Assembly: GCA_019636815.1 (NCBI GenBank) | Contig: JAHBWT010000035.1 | Location: 1 to 39,994, forward strand | Direction: 5' to 3' | Length of the DNA stretch: 39,994 nucleotides | Source of the DNA: Nitrospira sp. | GTDB lineage: Bacteria; Nitrospirota; Nitrospiria; Nitrospirales; Nitrospiraceae | Part shown: piece by piece, positions 16,906-26,166 of the stretch | Position numbering within the stretch: the stretch's first letter is position 1 | Layout of the letters: each line of letters begins with the position of its first letter | Notes under the pieces: model-generated | What the model was told of the DNA's origin: nothing | Seen by the model: only the letters and a program-made list of their open reading frames with translations | Database searches by the model: none | Position numbers and translations under genes: made by a program

Positions 16906-18009
16906 ATGATCATTGGTATACCAAAAGAAATCAAAGATCATGAATATCGCGTCGGTCTCACGCCCGAGGCTACGGCGATACTGTGTCAAAGTGGACACGA
17001 GGTCTTGGTGGAATCCTCTGCCGGCGACGGCAGCGGTTTTGGCGATGACGAGTACCAGAAATCGGGTGCAAGTCTCATTCGTTCAAAAAACGAGATCTTC
17101 GAAAAAGCGGACATGATCGTGAAGGTCAAGGAACCGCTGCTCTCCGAATGTCCACTCTTCCGTCGTGGACAGACCTTATTTACCTACCTTCATCTTGCCG
17201 CATTACCCGATGTGACAAAGGCACTTCTGAGCAGCGGCATCACGGCGATTGCCTACGAAACAACGGAGGCGAAGGACGGAAGTCTTCCGATGCTCAAACC
17301 GATGAGCGAGATCGCAGGACGAATGTCTGTTCAGATCGGCGCGCAATATCTAGAAAAATTATATGGCGGGCGCGGTGTGTTACTGGGAGGGGTTCCTGGT
17401 GTCGAGCCGGGCCATGTCGTTATTCTTGGAGCTGGAGCGGTGGGCTCGTCGGCTATTCGTATGGCCGTGGGTTTGGGGGCGCGGGTGACCGTCGTCAATC
17501 TAGACATTGAGCAACTGCGCGTTCTCGATGATCAATATCAGGGCCGGATCGTCACGCGTGCGGCGACTTCCGCGGTCATTGAAGAGACTGTGGCCACGGC
17601 CGATCTTGTCATTGGCGCCGTGCTCGTTCCAGGAACGAAAGCGCCCAAGCTCGTGTCGCGCTCGCTGGTGTCACGAATGAAGCCCGGTTCGGTAATCGTG
17701 GATGTTTCCGTGGATCAGGGTGGCTGCGTTGAGACGACCCATCCGACGACCCACTCCGATCCCGTGTATGTCGTTGATGGGGTGATCCACTATTGTGTGG
17801 CCAACATGCCTGGAATCGTTGCTCGCACCTCCACCTATGCCCTCACTAATGCGACGTTGCCGTATCTGCTCCGCCTTGCATCGGATGGCGTCGACCGAGC
17901 GGTTCACTCAGACCCTGGGTTCGCGAAAGGGATCAATCTGAAAGATGGACAAGTGACGTGCCGCGGGGTAGCGGACGCACACGGGTTGCCTTTTACCCCT
18001 CTGTTGTAA
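16906..18009 (+). CDS. ald: Alanine dehydrogenase
   Basis: NAD-dependent enzyme interconverting L-alanine with pyruvate and ammonia. From ATG 16906 the product is 367 residues and begins [17 protein letters not shown]. With this start the pyruvate-binding residues fall at the textbook positions R15, K75 (VKVKEPL) and H96 (TYLHLAALP), which settles the choice over an ATG ten codons upstream. The dinucleotide fold has [12 protein letters not shown], and [23 protein letters not shown] near the end is a family signature. A very strong ribosome site (GGGAGGAG) lies 8-15 bases upstream. It is a single gene, followed by a tRNA gene. Confidence 0.96.
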   Translation: MIIGIPKEIKDHEYRVGLTPEATAILCQSGHEVLVESSAGDGSGFGDDEYQKSGASLIRSKNEIFEKADMIVKVKEPLLSECPLFRRGQTLFTYLHLAALPDVTKALLSSGITAIAYETTEAKDGSLPMLKPMSEIAGRMSVQIGAQYLEKLYGGRGVLLGGVPGVEPGHVVILGAGAVGSSAIRMAVGLGARVTVVNLDIEQLRVLDDQYQGRIVTRAATSAVIEETVATADLVIGAVLVPGTKAPKLVSRSLVSRMKPGSVIVDVSVDQGGCVETTHPTTHSDPVYVVDGVIHYCVANMPGIVARTSTYALTNATLPYLLRLASDGVDRAVHSDPGFAKGINLKDGQVTCRGVADAHGLPFTPLL

Positions 18010-18044
18010 GACAATCACACCCTGCATTTTTTGCTCGGTCTTGT

Positions 18045-18121
<77 letters not shown>

Positions 18122-18395
18122 TACCAAGCTTGCTCGTGTCGCTGGATCATCGTCGATTGTCGTGCTGTGGCCGTCAACCCAAACATGGTCTGAGCACTCT
18201 GCTCTACGAATCGTTTCTGTCACCCAACATCATTAGTATCGACGTCTCCTATCCGTCCACCTGCCTATAGATGCAGGGGCAATGCTTAATGTGATGATGG
18301 GAAGGTCATCGTGCAGAAAGTGCAAAACACGTGACGCATCCGAAGAGGTATGAGAATATCCGCTGAACAAAACGATTGGCGGCTGTCGGGGTTTC

Positions 18396-18710
18396 ATGAG
18401 TTTGGTAAGCGACATGACCAAATCGGCCGATGAGCAGCAGGTTCGAGCGCATGTCGTTGTGTCAGGGCATGTGCAGGGTGTAGGCTTTCGTGCGTTTTCT
18501 GCACGGATCGCGTCCACCCTCGATCTCGTGGGAGGCGTTCGCAATCTCAATGATGGTCGAGTGGAATTGGAAGTTGAAGGCAGGAAAACGATCATCGAAA
18601 CCTTCATGCAGAAACTGAAGATCGGTCCTCCCGCCGGGAGAGTCACACGGATCGATATGGAGTGGAGTCAGGCGGACGGGCGATATTCAACCTTCAGCAT
18701 TTGGTACTAG
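18396..18710 (+). CDS. acyP: Acylphosphatase
   Basis: A small cytosolic enzyme that hydrolyses acyl phosphates such as acetyl and carbamoyl phosphate. The signature [14 protein letters not shown] holds the phosphate-binding arginine (R32), and [17 protein letters not shown] holds the catalytic asparagine (N50). The 18-residue spacing is that of the family. The 104-residue length includes a short N-terminal extension. ATG 18414 would give a more typical 98 residues, and neither start has a clear ribosome site. It lies 13 bp before the sigma factor gene and may share its transcript. Confidence 0.93.
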   Translation: MSLVSDMTKSADEQQVRAHVVVSGHVQGVGFRAFSARIASTLDLVGGVRNLNDGRVELEVEGRKTIIETFMQKLKIGPPAGRVTRIDMEWSQADGRYSTFSIWY

Positions 18711-18723
18711 GGAACAGGAAACC

Positions 18724-19677
18724 ATGAGTCGGCAGCATGGCGAAGGATCCGATGTGAGCGAGGCTCGGAAGCATACTGTCGACGACATGGGAGGTTCAGA
18801 GCCCAGCTATGCTTCGGACGGGGGAGAGCGCGAAACAAACCGATCAGAAGGCCTTGATACGTTAAAAAGTTATCTTCGTGAGGTTCGTCGATCGACTCTG
18901 CTGACGTTCAAGCAAGAGCAGCAGCTTGGGAAGCGGGTGATGGCAGGGGATGAGCAAGCCCGCCAGCAGATGATCGAATCCAACCTACGGCTCGTGATCA
19001 GCATTGGGAAACGGTACATGCATCGAGGGTTTCCGTTTTCCGACATCGTGGAGGAAGGAAATCTGGGCTTGATCAAGGCGGTCGAAAAGTTCAATTACAA
19101 ACGGGGGTTCCGGTTCAGTACGTATGCGTCCTGGTGGATTCGACAGTACATCGAACGGGCCATTATCAACCAGGGGAAGCTGGTACGCCTGCCGGTGCAT
19201 GTCGTAGAGCGTCTCAATCGGTATCTCAATCGAGTCGAACAATTAGTTCAGGAGCTTGGACGGGAACCAAGAGCAGCGGAAGTTGCTGCCAAAATGAAGA
19301 CCTCTGAAGAAGAAGTCTTAGACTTGAAACAGTTGGTGCGCACCACCTGTTCGCTTGACAGTCCGCTCAGCGACCATACCGATACCTTTCTGCGCGATGT
19401 GATCGAAGATCCATCTGGACTCTCGCCAGACCAGACGGCTGATGGAGTGCGAAGACGGGCGGAGCTCGTGAAGTGGGTGAGGGAGTTGCCTGAGAAAGAG
19501 CAAACTGTTATTGTATCTCGGTTCGGACTGGATGGAGACGAAGCCAAGACGCTGGAAGAGATCGGCCGTACTATGGGATTAACTCGAGAACGAGTTCGGC
19601 AGATCGAAATGGCGGCGTTGGTTCGGCTTCGAAATACCATCGAGCGAAAAACGATGACACAAGCGGATCTGCTCTAG
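18724..19677 (+). CDS. Sigma-70 family RNA polymerase sigma factor (RpoS/RpoD-like)
   Basis: A 317-residue sigma factor with regions 1.2, 2, 3 and 4 but without the long region 1.1 of a housekeeping RpoD. It is thus a group 2 type such as RpoS. Visible blocks are the 1.2 segment [17 protein letters not shown], core-binding [19 protein letters not shown], -10 recognition [18 protein letters not shown], and the -35 helix-turn-helix [19 protein letters not shown]. The first 40 residues are polar and probably disordered. The purine-rich leader GGAACAGGAAACC serves as ribosome site. It would direct an alternative or general stress programme. Assignment to RpoS itself is not proven. Confidence 0.92.
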   Translation: MSRQHGEGSDVSEARKHTVDDMGGSEPSYASDGGERETNRSEGLDTLKSYLREVRRSTLLTFKQEQQLGKRVMAGDEQARQQMIESNLRLVISIGKRYMHRGFPFSDIVEEGNLGLIKAVEKFNYKRGFRFSTYASWWIRQYIERAIINQGKLVRLPVHVVERLNRYLNRVEQLVQELGREPRAAEVAAKMKTSEEEVLDLKQLVRTTCSLDSPLSDHTDTFLRDVIEDPSGLSPDQTADGVRRRAELVKWVRELPEKEQTVIVSRFGLDGDEAKTLEEIGRTMGLTRERVRQIEMAALVRLRNTIERKTMTQADLL

Positions 19678-19682
19678 TTCTC

Positions 19683-20207
19683 GTGACCACCGTCAACTAT
19701 CAAGCACTCATTCGCGAAGTGCCGGACTTTCCAAAGCCTGGCATTCTGTTTTATGACATTACCACTTTATTGAAGAACCCCACAGCCGTTCAAAGCCTTG
19801 CCGACCAACTGACGACTCGCTATCGCGATCGGGGAATCACAAAGGTTGTAGGGATTGAGTCCAGAGGTTTTATTTTTGGAGGCATTCTTGCGGTGAGGCT
19901 GGGAGCCGGGTTCGTTCCGGTTCGTAAGCCTGGCAAACTGCCCGCCGATTGTTATGAAGTGAAATATAGCCTCGAATATGGTAACAACAGCCTTGCCGTG
20001 CATCGCGATGCGATCGAAATTGGAGAACCTGTGTTGATTGTCGACGATCTGCTTGCTACCGGAGGAACAGCTGAAGCGACCGTCAACCTTGTTCGTCAAC
20101 TGGGCGGTACGATCGTTGGGCTCGACTTTCTTGTTGAACTGAAAAGTTTGAATGGACGCGAGAAGCTTGTCGGATATGACGTTCATTCAACGATCACGTA
20201 TCCCTAA
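19683..20207 (+). CDS. apt: Adenine phosphoribosyltransferase
   Basis: Purine salvage enzyme making AMP from adenine and PRPP. The 174-residue product has [18 protein letters not shown] at the start, the [12 protein letters not shown] loop, RKPGKLP and the PRPP-binding motif [14 protein letters not shown]. The start is GTG 19683, five bases after the sigma factor stop, so the two genes are probably read from one transcript. Its length matches the family (170-180). Confidence 0.96.
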   Translation: MTTVNYQALIREVPDFPKPGILFYDITTLLKNPTAVQSLADQLTTRYRDRGITKVVGIESRGFIFGGILAVRLGAGFVPVRKPGKLPADCYEVKYSLEYGNNSLAVHRDAIEIGEPVLIVDDLLATGGTAEATVNLVRQLGGTIVGLDFLVELKSLNGREKLVGYDVHSTITYP

Positions 20208-20317
20208 GTGGTTCGGCTGGTTTCCCATTCGGCCCTTGTTCTCGGTGGAGAGGCCGTGATATAGAAGCCGATCTTTTTGACCCTCCTCAACCATGTATCT
20301 TCGGAGCGTACATTACT

Positions 20318-20881
20318 ATGGCAACCAAAACGCAGGGCAAGAAAAAGGCTGAGGCAAAATCAAAGTCGGCGGCGCCCGCCATCAAGAAGGTGGAGCCGAT
20401 CACTGCGGGTGCAGCGACAGCCATGAAGACCGCCCCAGAGATGGAAGCGGAAACACTCGTGAGACCAAAGGAAACTCCAAAAGAACGAGAAGCACGGGAA
20501 CAACGGCAGGAAGTGCTCCATAAGATGCTGCTTGGGAAACGTCAGGAGATCATCAAGGAAATTGAAGAGAGTCTCGGACAGTCCCTCACTGAAGATCAAC
20601 AACGCCGTCTTGAATCGGCACGCGATGTCGGCGATCAGGCGCTGATGGACCTGGAGCGTGAGCTAGGCATCTCGTTGATGGAAATGCGCAACCGTCGGCG
20701 ACAGTCGATCGATGAAGCTCTCACGCGACTACACGAAGGCACCTATGGCATTTGTGCCGAGTGTGGAGTCGAAATCAGCGAAAGGCGACTCCAAGCGGTT
20801 CCCTTCGCCAAGCTCTGCGTGGAGTGTCAATCTCGTGCCGAGTTGTTGGAAAAAATCGAACGAGAAGAAGATCGCGACTAG
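20318..20881 (+). CDS. TraR/DksA family zinc-finger protein with basic N-terminal extension
   Basis: The 187-residue protein has about 60 N-terminal residues rich in Lys, Ala and Glu, probably disordered. A long coiled-coil region follows (EVLHKMLLGKRQEIIKEIEE ... LESARDVGDQA). The C-terminal four-cysteine zinc finger has C146-x2-C149 and C167-x2-C170 (GICAECG, KLCVECQ), the DksA/TraR signature with YGICAECGVEISERRL. Family members bind the secondary channel of RNA polymerase, often with ppGpp. The long basic extension is unlike E. coli DksA, so a specialised role is possible. Confidence 0.9.
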   Translation: MATKTQGKKKAEAKSKSAAPAIKKVEPITAGAATAMKTAPEMEAETLVRPKETPKEREAREQRQEVLHKMLLGKRQEIIKEIEESLGQSLTEDQQRRLESARDVGDQALMDLERELGISLMEMRNRRRQSIDEALTRLHEGTYGICAECGVEISERRLQAVPFAKLCVECQSRAELLEKIEREEDRD

Positions 20882-20929
20882 TATCAAGGATTTTTACCTC
20901 ACAGGACTCTGCAGCATCTCCTCTCCTGC

Positions 20930-21628
20930 ATGGATGGGCAAATTTCTGAACGAGCGGTCGTGCTTGCCAGTGGAGGTCTGGATTCCACTGTTGCGGCGGC
21001 TGTTGCTCGGCGGGATGGGCACATACTCTCTCTTCTGACTATCAATTACCAGCAGAGGCATGTGGTAGAGGTGCAATGCGCCAAGCAAGTCGCGGAAGTG
21101 CTGGGCGCTGAGCGGCATATCGTAATGAATGTCGATTTACGGGCCATCGGTGGGTCGGCCCTCACCGGCACACTGCCGGTGCCGAAAGATCGGAGTGAAT
21201 CCGAACGGAGCCAGGAAGTTCCGAATACCTATGTGCCAGGTCGAAACCTGATTTTTTTGTCACTGGCAGCGGCTCAAGCGGAAGTGTTGGGTGCCTCGGC
21301 CATTTATTTCGGCGCGAACGTGGTCGACTATTCCGGATACCCTGATTGTCGCCCAGAGTTCATCAAGGCTGTGGAGGCTGTGCTTCGAGTCGGAACGAAA
21401 GCAGGGATGACACGCCGACATATCGAGATAAGGGCACCGCTGCTTCAGTTGTCCAAGGCGGACATCATCCGTCTGGGCTTGGCTCTGAAGGCTCCCTTAC
21501 ATCTCACGCATAGCTGTTATGATCCGGTCGGGCCGGTGGCCTGTGGCCACTGTGACAGTTGTCTGATTCGAAAACGAGGATTTGCGGAAGCAGGAGTTGT
21601 AGATCCGATCCAGTATGCGGTATTTTAA
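20930..21628 (+). CDS. queC: 7-cyano-7-deazaguanine synthase
   Basis: Makes preQ0 from carboxydeazaguanine, ATP and ammonia in the pathway to queuosine tRNA modification. The PP-loop SGGLDS is at residues 14-19, followed by TINYQQRH, VPGRNLIFLSLA and the GANVVDYSGYPDCRPEF block. The C-terminal zinc site is HSCYDP ... ACGHCDSCLIRKRGF. The 232-residue length is typical. No other queuosine genes are in the window. The start lacks a good ribosome site, but MDGQISERAVVLASGG fits the family. Confidence 0.96.
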   Translation: MDGQISERAVVLASGGLDSTVAAAVARRDGHILSLLTINYQQRHVVEVQCAKQVAEVLGAERHIVMNVDLRAIGGSALTGTLPVPKDRSESERSQEVPNTYVPGRNLIFLSLAAAQAEVLGASAIYFGANVVDYSGYPDCRPEFIKAVEAVLRVGTKAGMTRRHIEIRAPLLQLSKADIIRLGLALKAPLHLTHSCYDPVGPVACGHCDSCLIRKRGFAEAGVVDPIQYAVF

Positions 21629-21632
21629 TCAA

Positions 21633-22058
21633 ATGAGCGAATTGAAGGTGTGGTCGCGTCCTAGGAAGCCATCGCAAATACTGTGGGTGAGCTCCCTTGT
21701 CCTGGTGCTTGGTGCGACACAAGCATGTAGCCAGAGCGGGGTAGAACCAGCGGCGACCGGAACGGTGGCTTCGGCTCCAGCCGAGCTGCGTGACGGCGAA
21801 CAGAAATTCAATGCCAACTGTTCAACATGCCACGGTATCGGCGGAGTTGGAACCAATCAAGGCCCACCGTTTGTTCACAAGGTCTATGAGCCGAATCACC
21901 ATGGCGATGCGGCGTTTCAGCAAGCCGCCGCCAAGGGGGTCAAGGCCCACCATTGGCAGTTCGGTGACATGCCGAAGATCGATGCCGTGAAGCCTGAGGA
22001 TGTAGATCAGATCGTGAAATACGTGCGCTGGCTTCAGAAACAAGCGGGTATCTTCTGA
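21633..22058 (+). CDS. Exported c-type cytochrome, mono-heme
   Basis: From ATG 21633 the product is 141 residues. A hydrophobic signal (ILWVSSLVLVLGATQA) precedes C-S-Q, so it is either cut by signal peptidase or, less likely, lipidated at the cysteine. The heme site is CSTCH in QKFNANCSTCHGIGG. The likely sixth ligand is the methionine of FGDMPKID, and the C-terminal helix DVDQIVKYVRWLQKQAG closes the fold. This is a class I cytochrome c acting in the periplasm. An ATG at 21615 (overlapping queC) is an alternative start. Its electron partners are not encoded nearby. Confidence 0.9.
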   Translation: MSELKVWSRPRKPSQILWVSSLVLVLGATQACSQSGVEPAATGTVASAPAELRDGEQKFNANCSTCHGIGGVGTNQGPPFVHKVYEPNHHGDAAFQQAAAKGVKAHHWQFGDMPKIDAVKPEDVDQIVKYVRWLQKQAGIF

Positions 22059-22104
22059 GTCTATTGAGTGAGGTTCCGGTCATCGTCCATGGTGTCGCTG
22101 GATA

Positions 22105-22698
22105 TTATCGCTGTTTGGGATTCCATTTCTTGGCTCGTTCTTCCGCTTCGTCGATCTGAGCGCTGGTCATACGTATCGCAACCGCATTACGAGATTCGGC
22201 AGCCCGTTTCTCTCCGTAGGCCGCGGAGAGGTTGTACCACATGTGCGCGTCAACGAGACTCTGCGGCACCCCGCGTCCACGTTCATGCATCATCCCGAGT
22301 TTTGCAAAAGCTAACGCATTTCGTTGTTCAGCGGCCTTTTGAAACCAAAATAAGGCCATCTGGTCGCTGAAGGTCGCTCCCTGGCCTAGGGAATACAGCG
22401 TACCGAGGTTGACTTGGGCATCTGCATGCCCCTGGTCAGCCGCTTTTTTAAACCAATCCTTTGCTTCAAGGTAGTTTTGAGGCACACCCCGCCCTTCGCT
22501 ATAGAATACGCCCAATTGGTTCTGAGCACCGGGGTCACCGGCTTCGGCGCGTTTAAGAATTTCACTCGCCTCTTGTCCGCCAATGAGTGGTTGGGGAGGG
22601 TGTGGAAGGGGAGGAGTTGTACAGCCCACGGGGAGCGACAACACCACAGCTAGTCCTATGAGAACAACAGACATGGAGGGTAGCTGCCACTGAACCAT
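22105..22698 (-). CDS. Sel1-repeat lipoprotein
   Basis: A 197-residue precursor with a signal peptide ending in the lipobox LPVGC (about residue 26), hence probably outer-membrane or periplasmic. The mature part is a run of Sel1/TPR-like repeats of about 36 residues: AQNQLGVFYSEGRGVPQNYL, AQVNLGTLYSLGQGATFSD, AFAKLGMMHERGRGVPQS. Each has the family pattern A-x2-x-L-G-x2-Y-x3-G-x-G. Such proteins scaffold protein complexes or bind peptidoglycan-related partners. A second, related gene lies about 200 bp upstream on the same strand. Confidence 0.9.
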   Translation of the reverse strand: MVQWQLPSMSVVLIGLAVVLSLPVGCTTPPLPHPPQPLIGGQEASEILKRAEAGDPGAQNQLGVFYSEGRGVPQNYLEAKDWFKKAADQGHADAQVNLGTLYSLGQGATFSDQMALFWFQKAAEQRNALAFAKLGMMHERGRGVPQSLVDAHMWYNLSAAYGEKRAAESRNAVAIRMTSAQIDEAEERAKKWNPKQR

Positions 22699-22900
22699 TT
22701 TTCTCGATGTGAATGAGGTTGAGCCCTGCTGGGCGATTATCCTACTCAGCAGTGGGGAGTGAGTTCAAGAACTAAGTCGAGGCACGGACCCGTAGGCTAG
22801 AAAGAGCCCTAATGAACAAATCTGGGCAGTGAGCGATGGTCGAATCACTTGTGCGGCTGAGTCGCTTCAGGATGAGTCGACGCAGGCAGTCTGGGAAGAA

Positions 22901-23503
22901 TCAGGGATCCTCGTCCCCATGCCATGACTCTTCGGTCTTCGGCGTCCAGTTCCGCGCAAGAAATTGGGCCTTGGCGATTTGAGTTGGAGTCATATCACGA
23001 GCTAGGCGATCGCGCCATTTGGCTCCATCTTCATGCCCATTAGCTGCCGCCAGGTTGTACCACTGGTAGGCCTGAACGATGTCCTTGGGAATGCCTCGGG
23101 CTTTTTCATGGTATGTTGCAATGAGAAACATTGCCGCCCCATGCCTCTGATCTGCGGCCAGGCGACACCACCGGAGGGCTTCTTGATAGTCCTGGGGTAT
23201 GCCACGACCTAAATCCGACAAAACACAGAGTCTGTAGAACGCTCCTGCGTGTCGTTGCATCGCGGCCATGCGGTACCACCGGACGGCTTCTCTATGGTCC
23301 CGTGGCAGGGCTTTCTCATATTGCAGGCCAAGGTTGTACTGCTCCTCGGCGCTCCCTTGCTCTGCCGCCGGCCGCAACTCATCGATCCTCGTCACAGTGT
23401 CCCGTACGTCTACGTAGGGGGAGACCGGTGGGTCGATGCAGCCTGGTAGGGCACACAAAGCTGTTATGGCTACCCCTCCAAGTCCTCGCCGATAGGCCTT
23501 CAT
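22901..23503 (-). CDS. Sel1-repeat lipoprotein
   Basis: A 200-residue precursor from ATG 23503, which has GGAAAGGAG ten bases upstream. The longer frame to 23563 is less likely. The signal peptide ends at the lipobox ALPGC. At least three Sel1 repeats follow (EQYNLGLQYEKALPRDHR, AFYRLCVLSDLGRGIPQDY, AMFLIATYHEKARGIPKDI). The last ends in the WYNLAAANGHEDGAKWRDRL block, closely matched by WYNLSAAYGEKRAAESRN in the neighbouring gene. The two genes are probably paralogues, with the same C-terminal plan (MTPTQIAKAQ and MTSAQIDEAE). Confidence 0.88.
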   Translation of the reverse strand: MKAYRRGLGGVAITALCALPGCIDPPVSPYVDVRDTVTRIDELRPAAEQGSAEEQYNLGLQYEKALPRDHREAVRWYRMAAMQRHAGAFYRLCVLSDLGRGIPQDYQEALRWCRLAADQRHGAAMFLIATYHEKARGIPKDIVQAYQWYNLAAANGHEDGAKWRDRLARDMTPTQIAKAQFLARNWTPKTEESWHGDEDP

Positions 23504-23605
23504 AATGACGTCTCCTTTCCAACTCAACCAGCCGACAGGGTTGTCGTGGCATGCCACATTCAACCAACAACCACGGAAAACACTCTAGCATAGATCGAAT
23601 GGAAG

Positions 23606-24343
23606 ATGGTCAACCTGATTGGTGTCGGCCACTACCTTCATGGTTTATATGGGCCTATTGCATTCACCAGAGAGAAGAGATATCTGTGGTTATCTGAACG
23701 AGGTGACAACCTGCCTCTTGTGGCTACGAAAAGATGGCTAGGCAAGGTCTTCCTGGTAGGGCTCTGGGTTCTATTGGTTGCCAGGCCGACTCCCGCTCAG
23801 CATGAGTTTTCACCATCATCACTTGAGAAGGGTGTGCTTCTGGTCGCAAGCCCCTCATTGGATGATCCCAATTTCCATCAAAGCGTTTTACTCATCATTG
23901 AACACGGGAGAGGAGGGACGGTCGGGCTCATTCTGAATCGACCCACGGATGTGCTTCTCTCCGATGTGCTCCAGGATCTCCCCATGCTGAAGAGGACAAC
24001 CCATCGATTATTTGCTGGAGGGCCGGTTGGGCGAACTCAAATGGTTTTGCTCTTCCGGCTTGAGGGACCCTATCCCGATGCGCGGTTAATCTTTAGCCGG
24101 ATTTATGTGGGCACTCCCAGAGTTCTGGAACGCATCATCACTCAGCCCAAGCCAACCGAAACGTTCCGTGCCTTTGCTGGCTTTGCGGGATGGGCTCCTG
24201 GGCAACTCGAACATGAGATGCTAGAAGGAGCATGGGGCGTCCTGCCGAAGCACTCGTTTGATATCTTCGACAAAGATCCAGCCACACTCTGGTCGGACAG
24301 CATCGCTCGTCTGCAGGCGCCCAGGACCATTTCAAATCACTAG
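23606..24343 (+). CDS. YqgE/AlgH family protein with predicted signal peptide
   Basis: The core from about residue 68 (SSLEKGVLLVASPSLDDPNFHQS) matches the YqgE/AlgH family: LIIEHGRGGTVGLILNRP, FAGGPVG, and FAGFAGWAPGQLEHEM. Members are usually cytosolic, about 190 residues long and of unclear function. Here a positively charged, hydrophobic leader with an A-x-A-like end precedes the core (KRWLGKVFLVGLWVLLVARP), so it appears to be exported. The 245-residue frame begins at ATG 23606. A GTG at 23720 would place the signal peptide at the N-terminus and has GAGGTG upstream, and may be the real start. Confidence 0.85.
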   Translation: MVNLIGVGHYLHGLYGPIAFTREKRYLWLSERGDNLPLVATKRWLGKVFLVGLWVLLVARPTPAQHEFSPSSLEKGVLLVASPSLDDPNFHQSVLLIIEHGRGGTVGLILNRPTDVLLSDVLQDLPMLKRTTHRLFAGGPVGRTQMVLLFRLEGPYPDARLIFSRIYVGTPRVLERIITQPKPTETFRAFAGFAGWAPGQLEHEMLEGAWGVLPKHSFDIFDKDPATLWSDSIARLQAPRTISNH

Positions 24344-24457
24344 TCAGAGGCTCGAATCACTCCGGAACAGCTGGTCATTTGGACGTGCTGGCACCTTAGA
24401 TCGTTCTCCTGGCCATCCAGCGTTGACGGTGCCAACATGCACCAATAATCTACCAGG

Positions 24458-25693
24458 ATGAAGGATTTCAGGATAAAAGTGTTTTTGAATAGCTGCGACC
24501 CAGGTCGGTGGGCCTCGAAAGTTGGTATCGTTATCCGGAGGAGTGTACAAGTCGTGCCTCTTGTCGTGGGAGCGATTGGCATCTCGTGTGGTGCGCATGC
24601 GGCTCAAGAACATCCAAGCGGAGGAGCTCGAGTTGAGTTTCGTCATTCCTCAGAAATCGGCCATCAGATTCCAGGCCTCTCGTTCCGAGTGTTTGTCGAT
24701 CGAGGAACGGAAGTCCCGGTTGGTGAGGGCCTTGATGAGACTGAGGCGAACGCGGCTTTTCAGACCGTACGTGATACCTTTTCCTACCTGAATCAACACC
24801 GCCAGAACTACCCTCGGTTTGATGAAGCGGTACGTAAAGGACTCCTTGATCGCGTCATCATTCAACCGGGCGTGCGCAACCATGAGGGGAAGTCTTTCCC
24901 CTTCCTGACGGTTCGGACGATGGATCCCGGTCGGGTCAGGTTACTGATCAGTGCATCATCTATGAAAGAGAAAGGGTACCTTGGACGGGTTGACCGATTC
25001 GCACCGGTGTTGGCGCGAGAGTTTCAATGGGTCGTCAGCAAGGCGGAGACCGGTCACAAGACCGGGACGATCTCTGTCCAGAGAGATCTCCGGAACGCTC
25101 CGATCAAGGTCGGTAAAGACATTCGATCTCTCCTCAGCGAGGAGCGTGTACAGATACTTCAACAGCTCTTCGAGACCTATCTGTGGACGATCGATGATCT
25201 ACGGAGTTTGGATGGGCAGTCGTACTACGAAGCCGGTAGTACGGTCCTAGTTACGCCAAGTCAGCCGGATTCCACGACGAAGTTTTACGATATTCGGGTT
25301 CGAGAAGCCTTGCAGAAAATCGTGACAGAGCCGGTATTTCTGGAACATACTCCGCTTGCTGTGACGAGCCTCCTGAATGGAGCGATCTGGAATGTGGCAT
25401 TCGTGAACATCGAGCAGCGCGACTGGGCGACTAGGACTCGAGTGCTGCCGGAGGATAAGACGGTGATGGTCGGGCACCCAGCCAGACTGATCCAACCGGC
25501 GGCGATTCTGATCAACCTCCATCGTATCGCGGCTCCGGATGATCCATTTTATACGGACACGAAGAAGCTCCCGATGGGCGCGCTTTCCGCCGACCAGTTG
25601 GCGCTCGTCATCGCTAAAGAAATTCAGCACAATATCGTGGAGAAATCACAGACCGGTCACGTTGCGCAAGATGCTCTTTCGGCGCCTGAGTAG
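24458..25693 (+). CDS. Exported protein, unknown function
   Basis: A 411-residue product that I do not recognise. The N-terminus has a long basic segment and then a signal-like stretch (VVPLVVGAIGISCGAHAAQ), with likely cleavage after AHA. The mature protein is mixed alpha/beta, with no heme motif, metal cluster or obvious catalytic signature. One segment, LALVIAKEIQHNIVEK, lies near the C-terminus. The upstream region is short, and no ribosome site is clear for ATG 24458. It ends seven bp before the integrase remnant, so the array may have been truncated against this gene. Confidence 0.6.
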   Translation: MKDFRIKVFLNSCDPGRWASKVGIVIRRSVQVVPLVVGAIGISCGAHAAQEHPSGGARVEFRHSSEIGHQIPGLSFRVFVDRGTEVPVGEGLDETEANAAFQTVRDTFSYLNQHRQNYPRFDEAVRKGLLDRVIIQPGVRNHEGKSFPFLTVRTMDPGRVRLLISASSMKEKGYLGRVDRFAPVLAREFQWVVSKAETGHKTGTISVQRDLRNAPIKVGKDIRSLLSEERVQILQQLFETYLWTIDDLRSLDGQSYYEAGSTVLVTPSQPDSTTKFYDIRVREALQKIVTEPVFLEHTPLAVTSLLNGAIWNVAFVNIEQRDWATRTRVLPEDKTVMVGHPARLIQPAAILINLHRIAAPDDPFYTDTKKLPMGALSADQLALVIAKEIQHNIVEKSQTGHVAQDALSAPE

Positions 25694-25699
25694 ATTGAA

Positions 25700-26009
25700 C
25701 GGACATCCTTCAATCTCCCTCACTTTCCAACGCCCCGCAGAACTGGCGTTGGGAATGGGTCTTTCCCCAAGAGCACCGCCGGTGCAATGTGCGGATTCAG
25801 GAACAAAGTCTCCATCATGTTGACGAATCCCTTGTGCAGAAAGGGTCAGAGAGTCCGTGATAATGGCCGGTCTCGCGAAACGAGCCACGTGCCACACATT
25901 CCGGCATTCCTTCGCCACGCATCTGCTTCAAAGTGGGTCTGACATTCGAACCGTCCAGGAGCTGTATCGACGACCGGCGGGTATTCGCAGTCCGCTGGAT
26001 GGAATGTGA
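25700..26009 (+). pseudogene. Integron-type tyrosine recombinase (IntI), C-terminal remnant
   Basis: Two frames together spell the C-terminal half of an integron integrase. The first (25735-25860) gives LSNAPQNWRWEWVFPQEHR and [12 protein letters not shown], the region special to IntI proteins, and ends in TGA. After a +2 shift the second (25857-26009) gives [19 protein letters not shown] then [11 protein letters not shown]. Here a deletion removes the LGH...YTHV segment with the catalytic tyrosine, and the frame rejoins the IntI tail as [10 protein letters not shown] and a stop. The N-terminal half is missing. The protein cannot be active. Confidence 0.85.
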
Positions 26010-26087
26010 GTCCATTTGAGGAAGGTGTGCTATGCTGATCCGCATAAAAACCCGTCATAACTGACCGGCGTGGCATAACCTATTGAA

Positions 26088-26135
26088 AAGGAGATGATAA
26101 TGCTGATATTTTTAGAAAATTTGATGGCATGTTAG
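26088..26135 (+). CDS. 11-codon ORF with strong ribosome site overlapping the attI-like core
   Basis: AAGGAG (26088-26093) stands six bases before ATG 26100. The frame reads MLIFLENLMAC and stops at TAG (26133-26135) inside the core site GTTAGAC. In class 1 integrons a short ORF (ORF-11) with a good Shine-Dalgarno overlaps attI1 and is known to raise translation of cassettes that lack their own ribosome site. This ORF has the same position. That it does the same job is inference. The coding part is 26100-26135. Confidence 0.5.
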   Translation, partial: KEMIMLIFLENLMAC

Positions 26136-26137
26136 AC
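26131..26137 (+). other. attI-like core site
   Basis: GTTAGAC fits the GTTRRRY core at which integron integrases cut. It lies 121 bp after the integrase remnant and 29 bp before the first cassette gene, and no folded attC arms flank it on the left, as expected of attI rather than attC. Confidence 0.6.
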
Positions 26138-26166
26138 GGACAGAAATAGCCAGATCCGGTTCTTAT

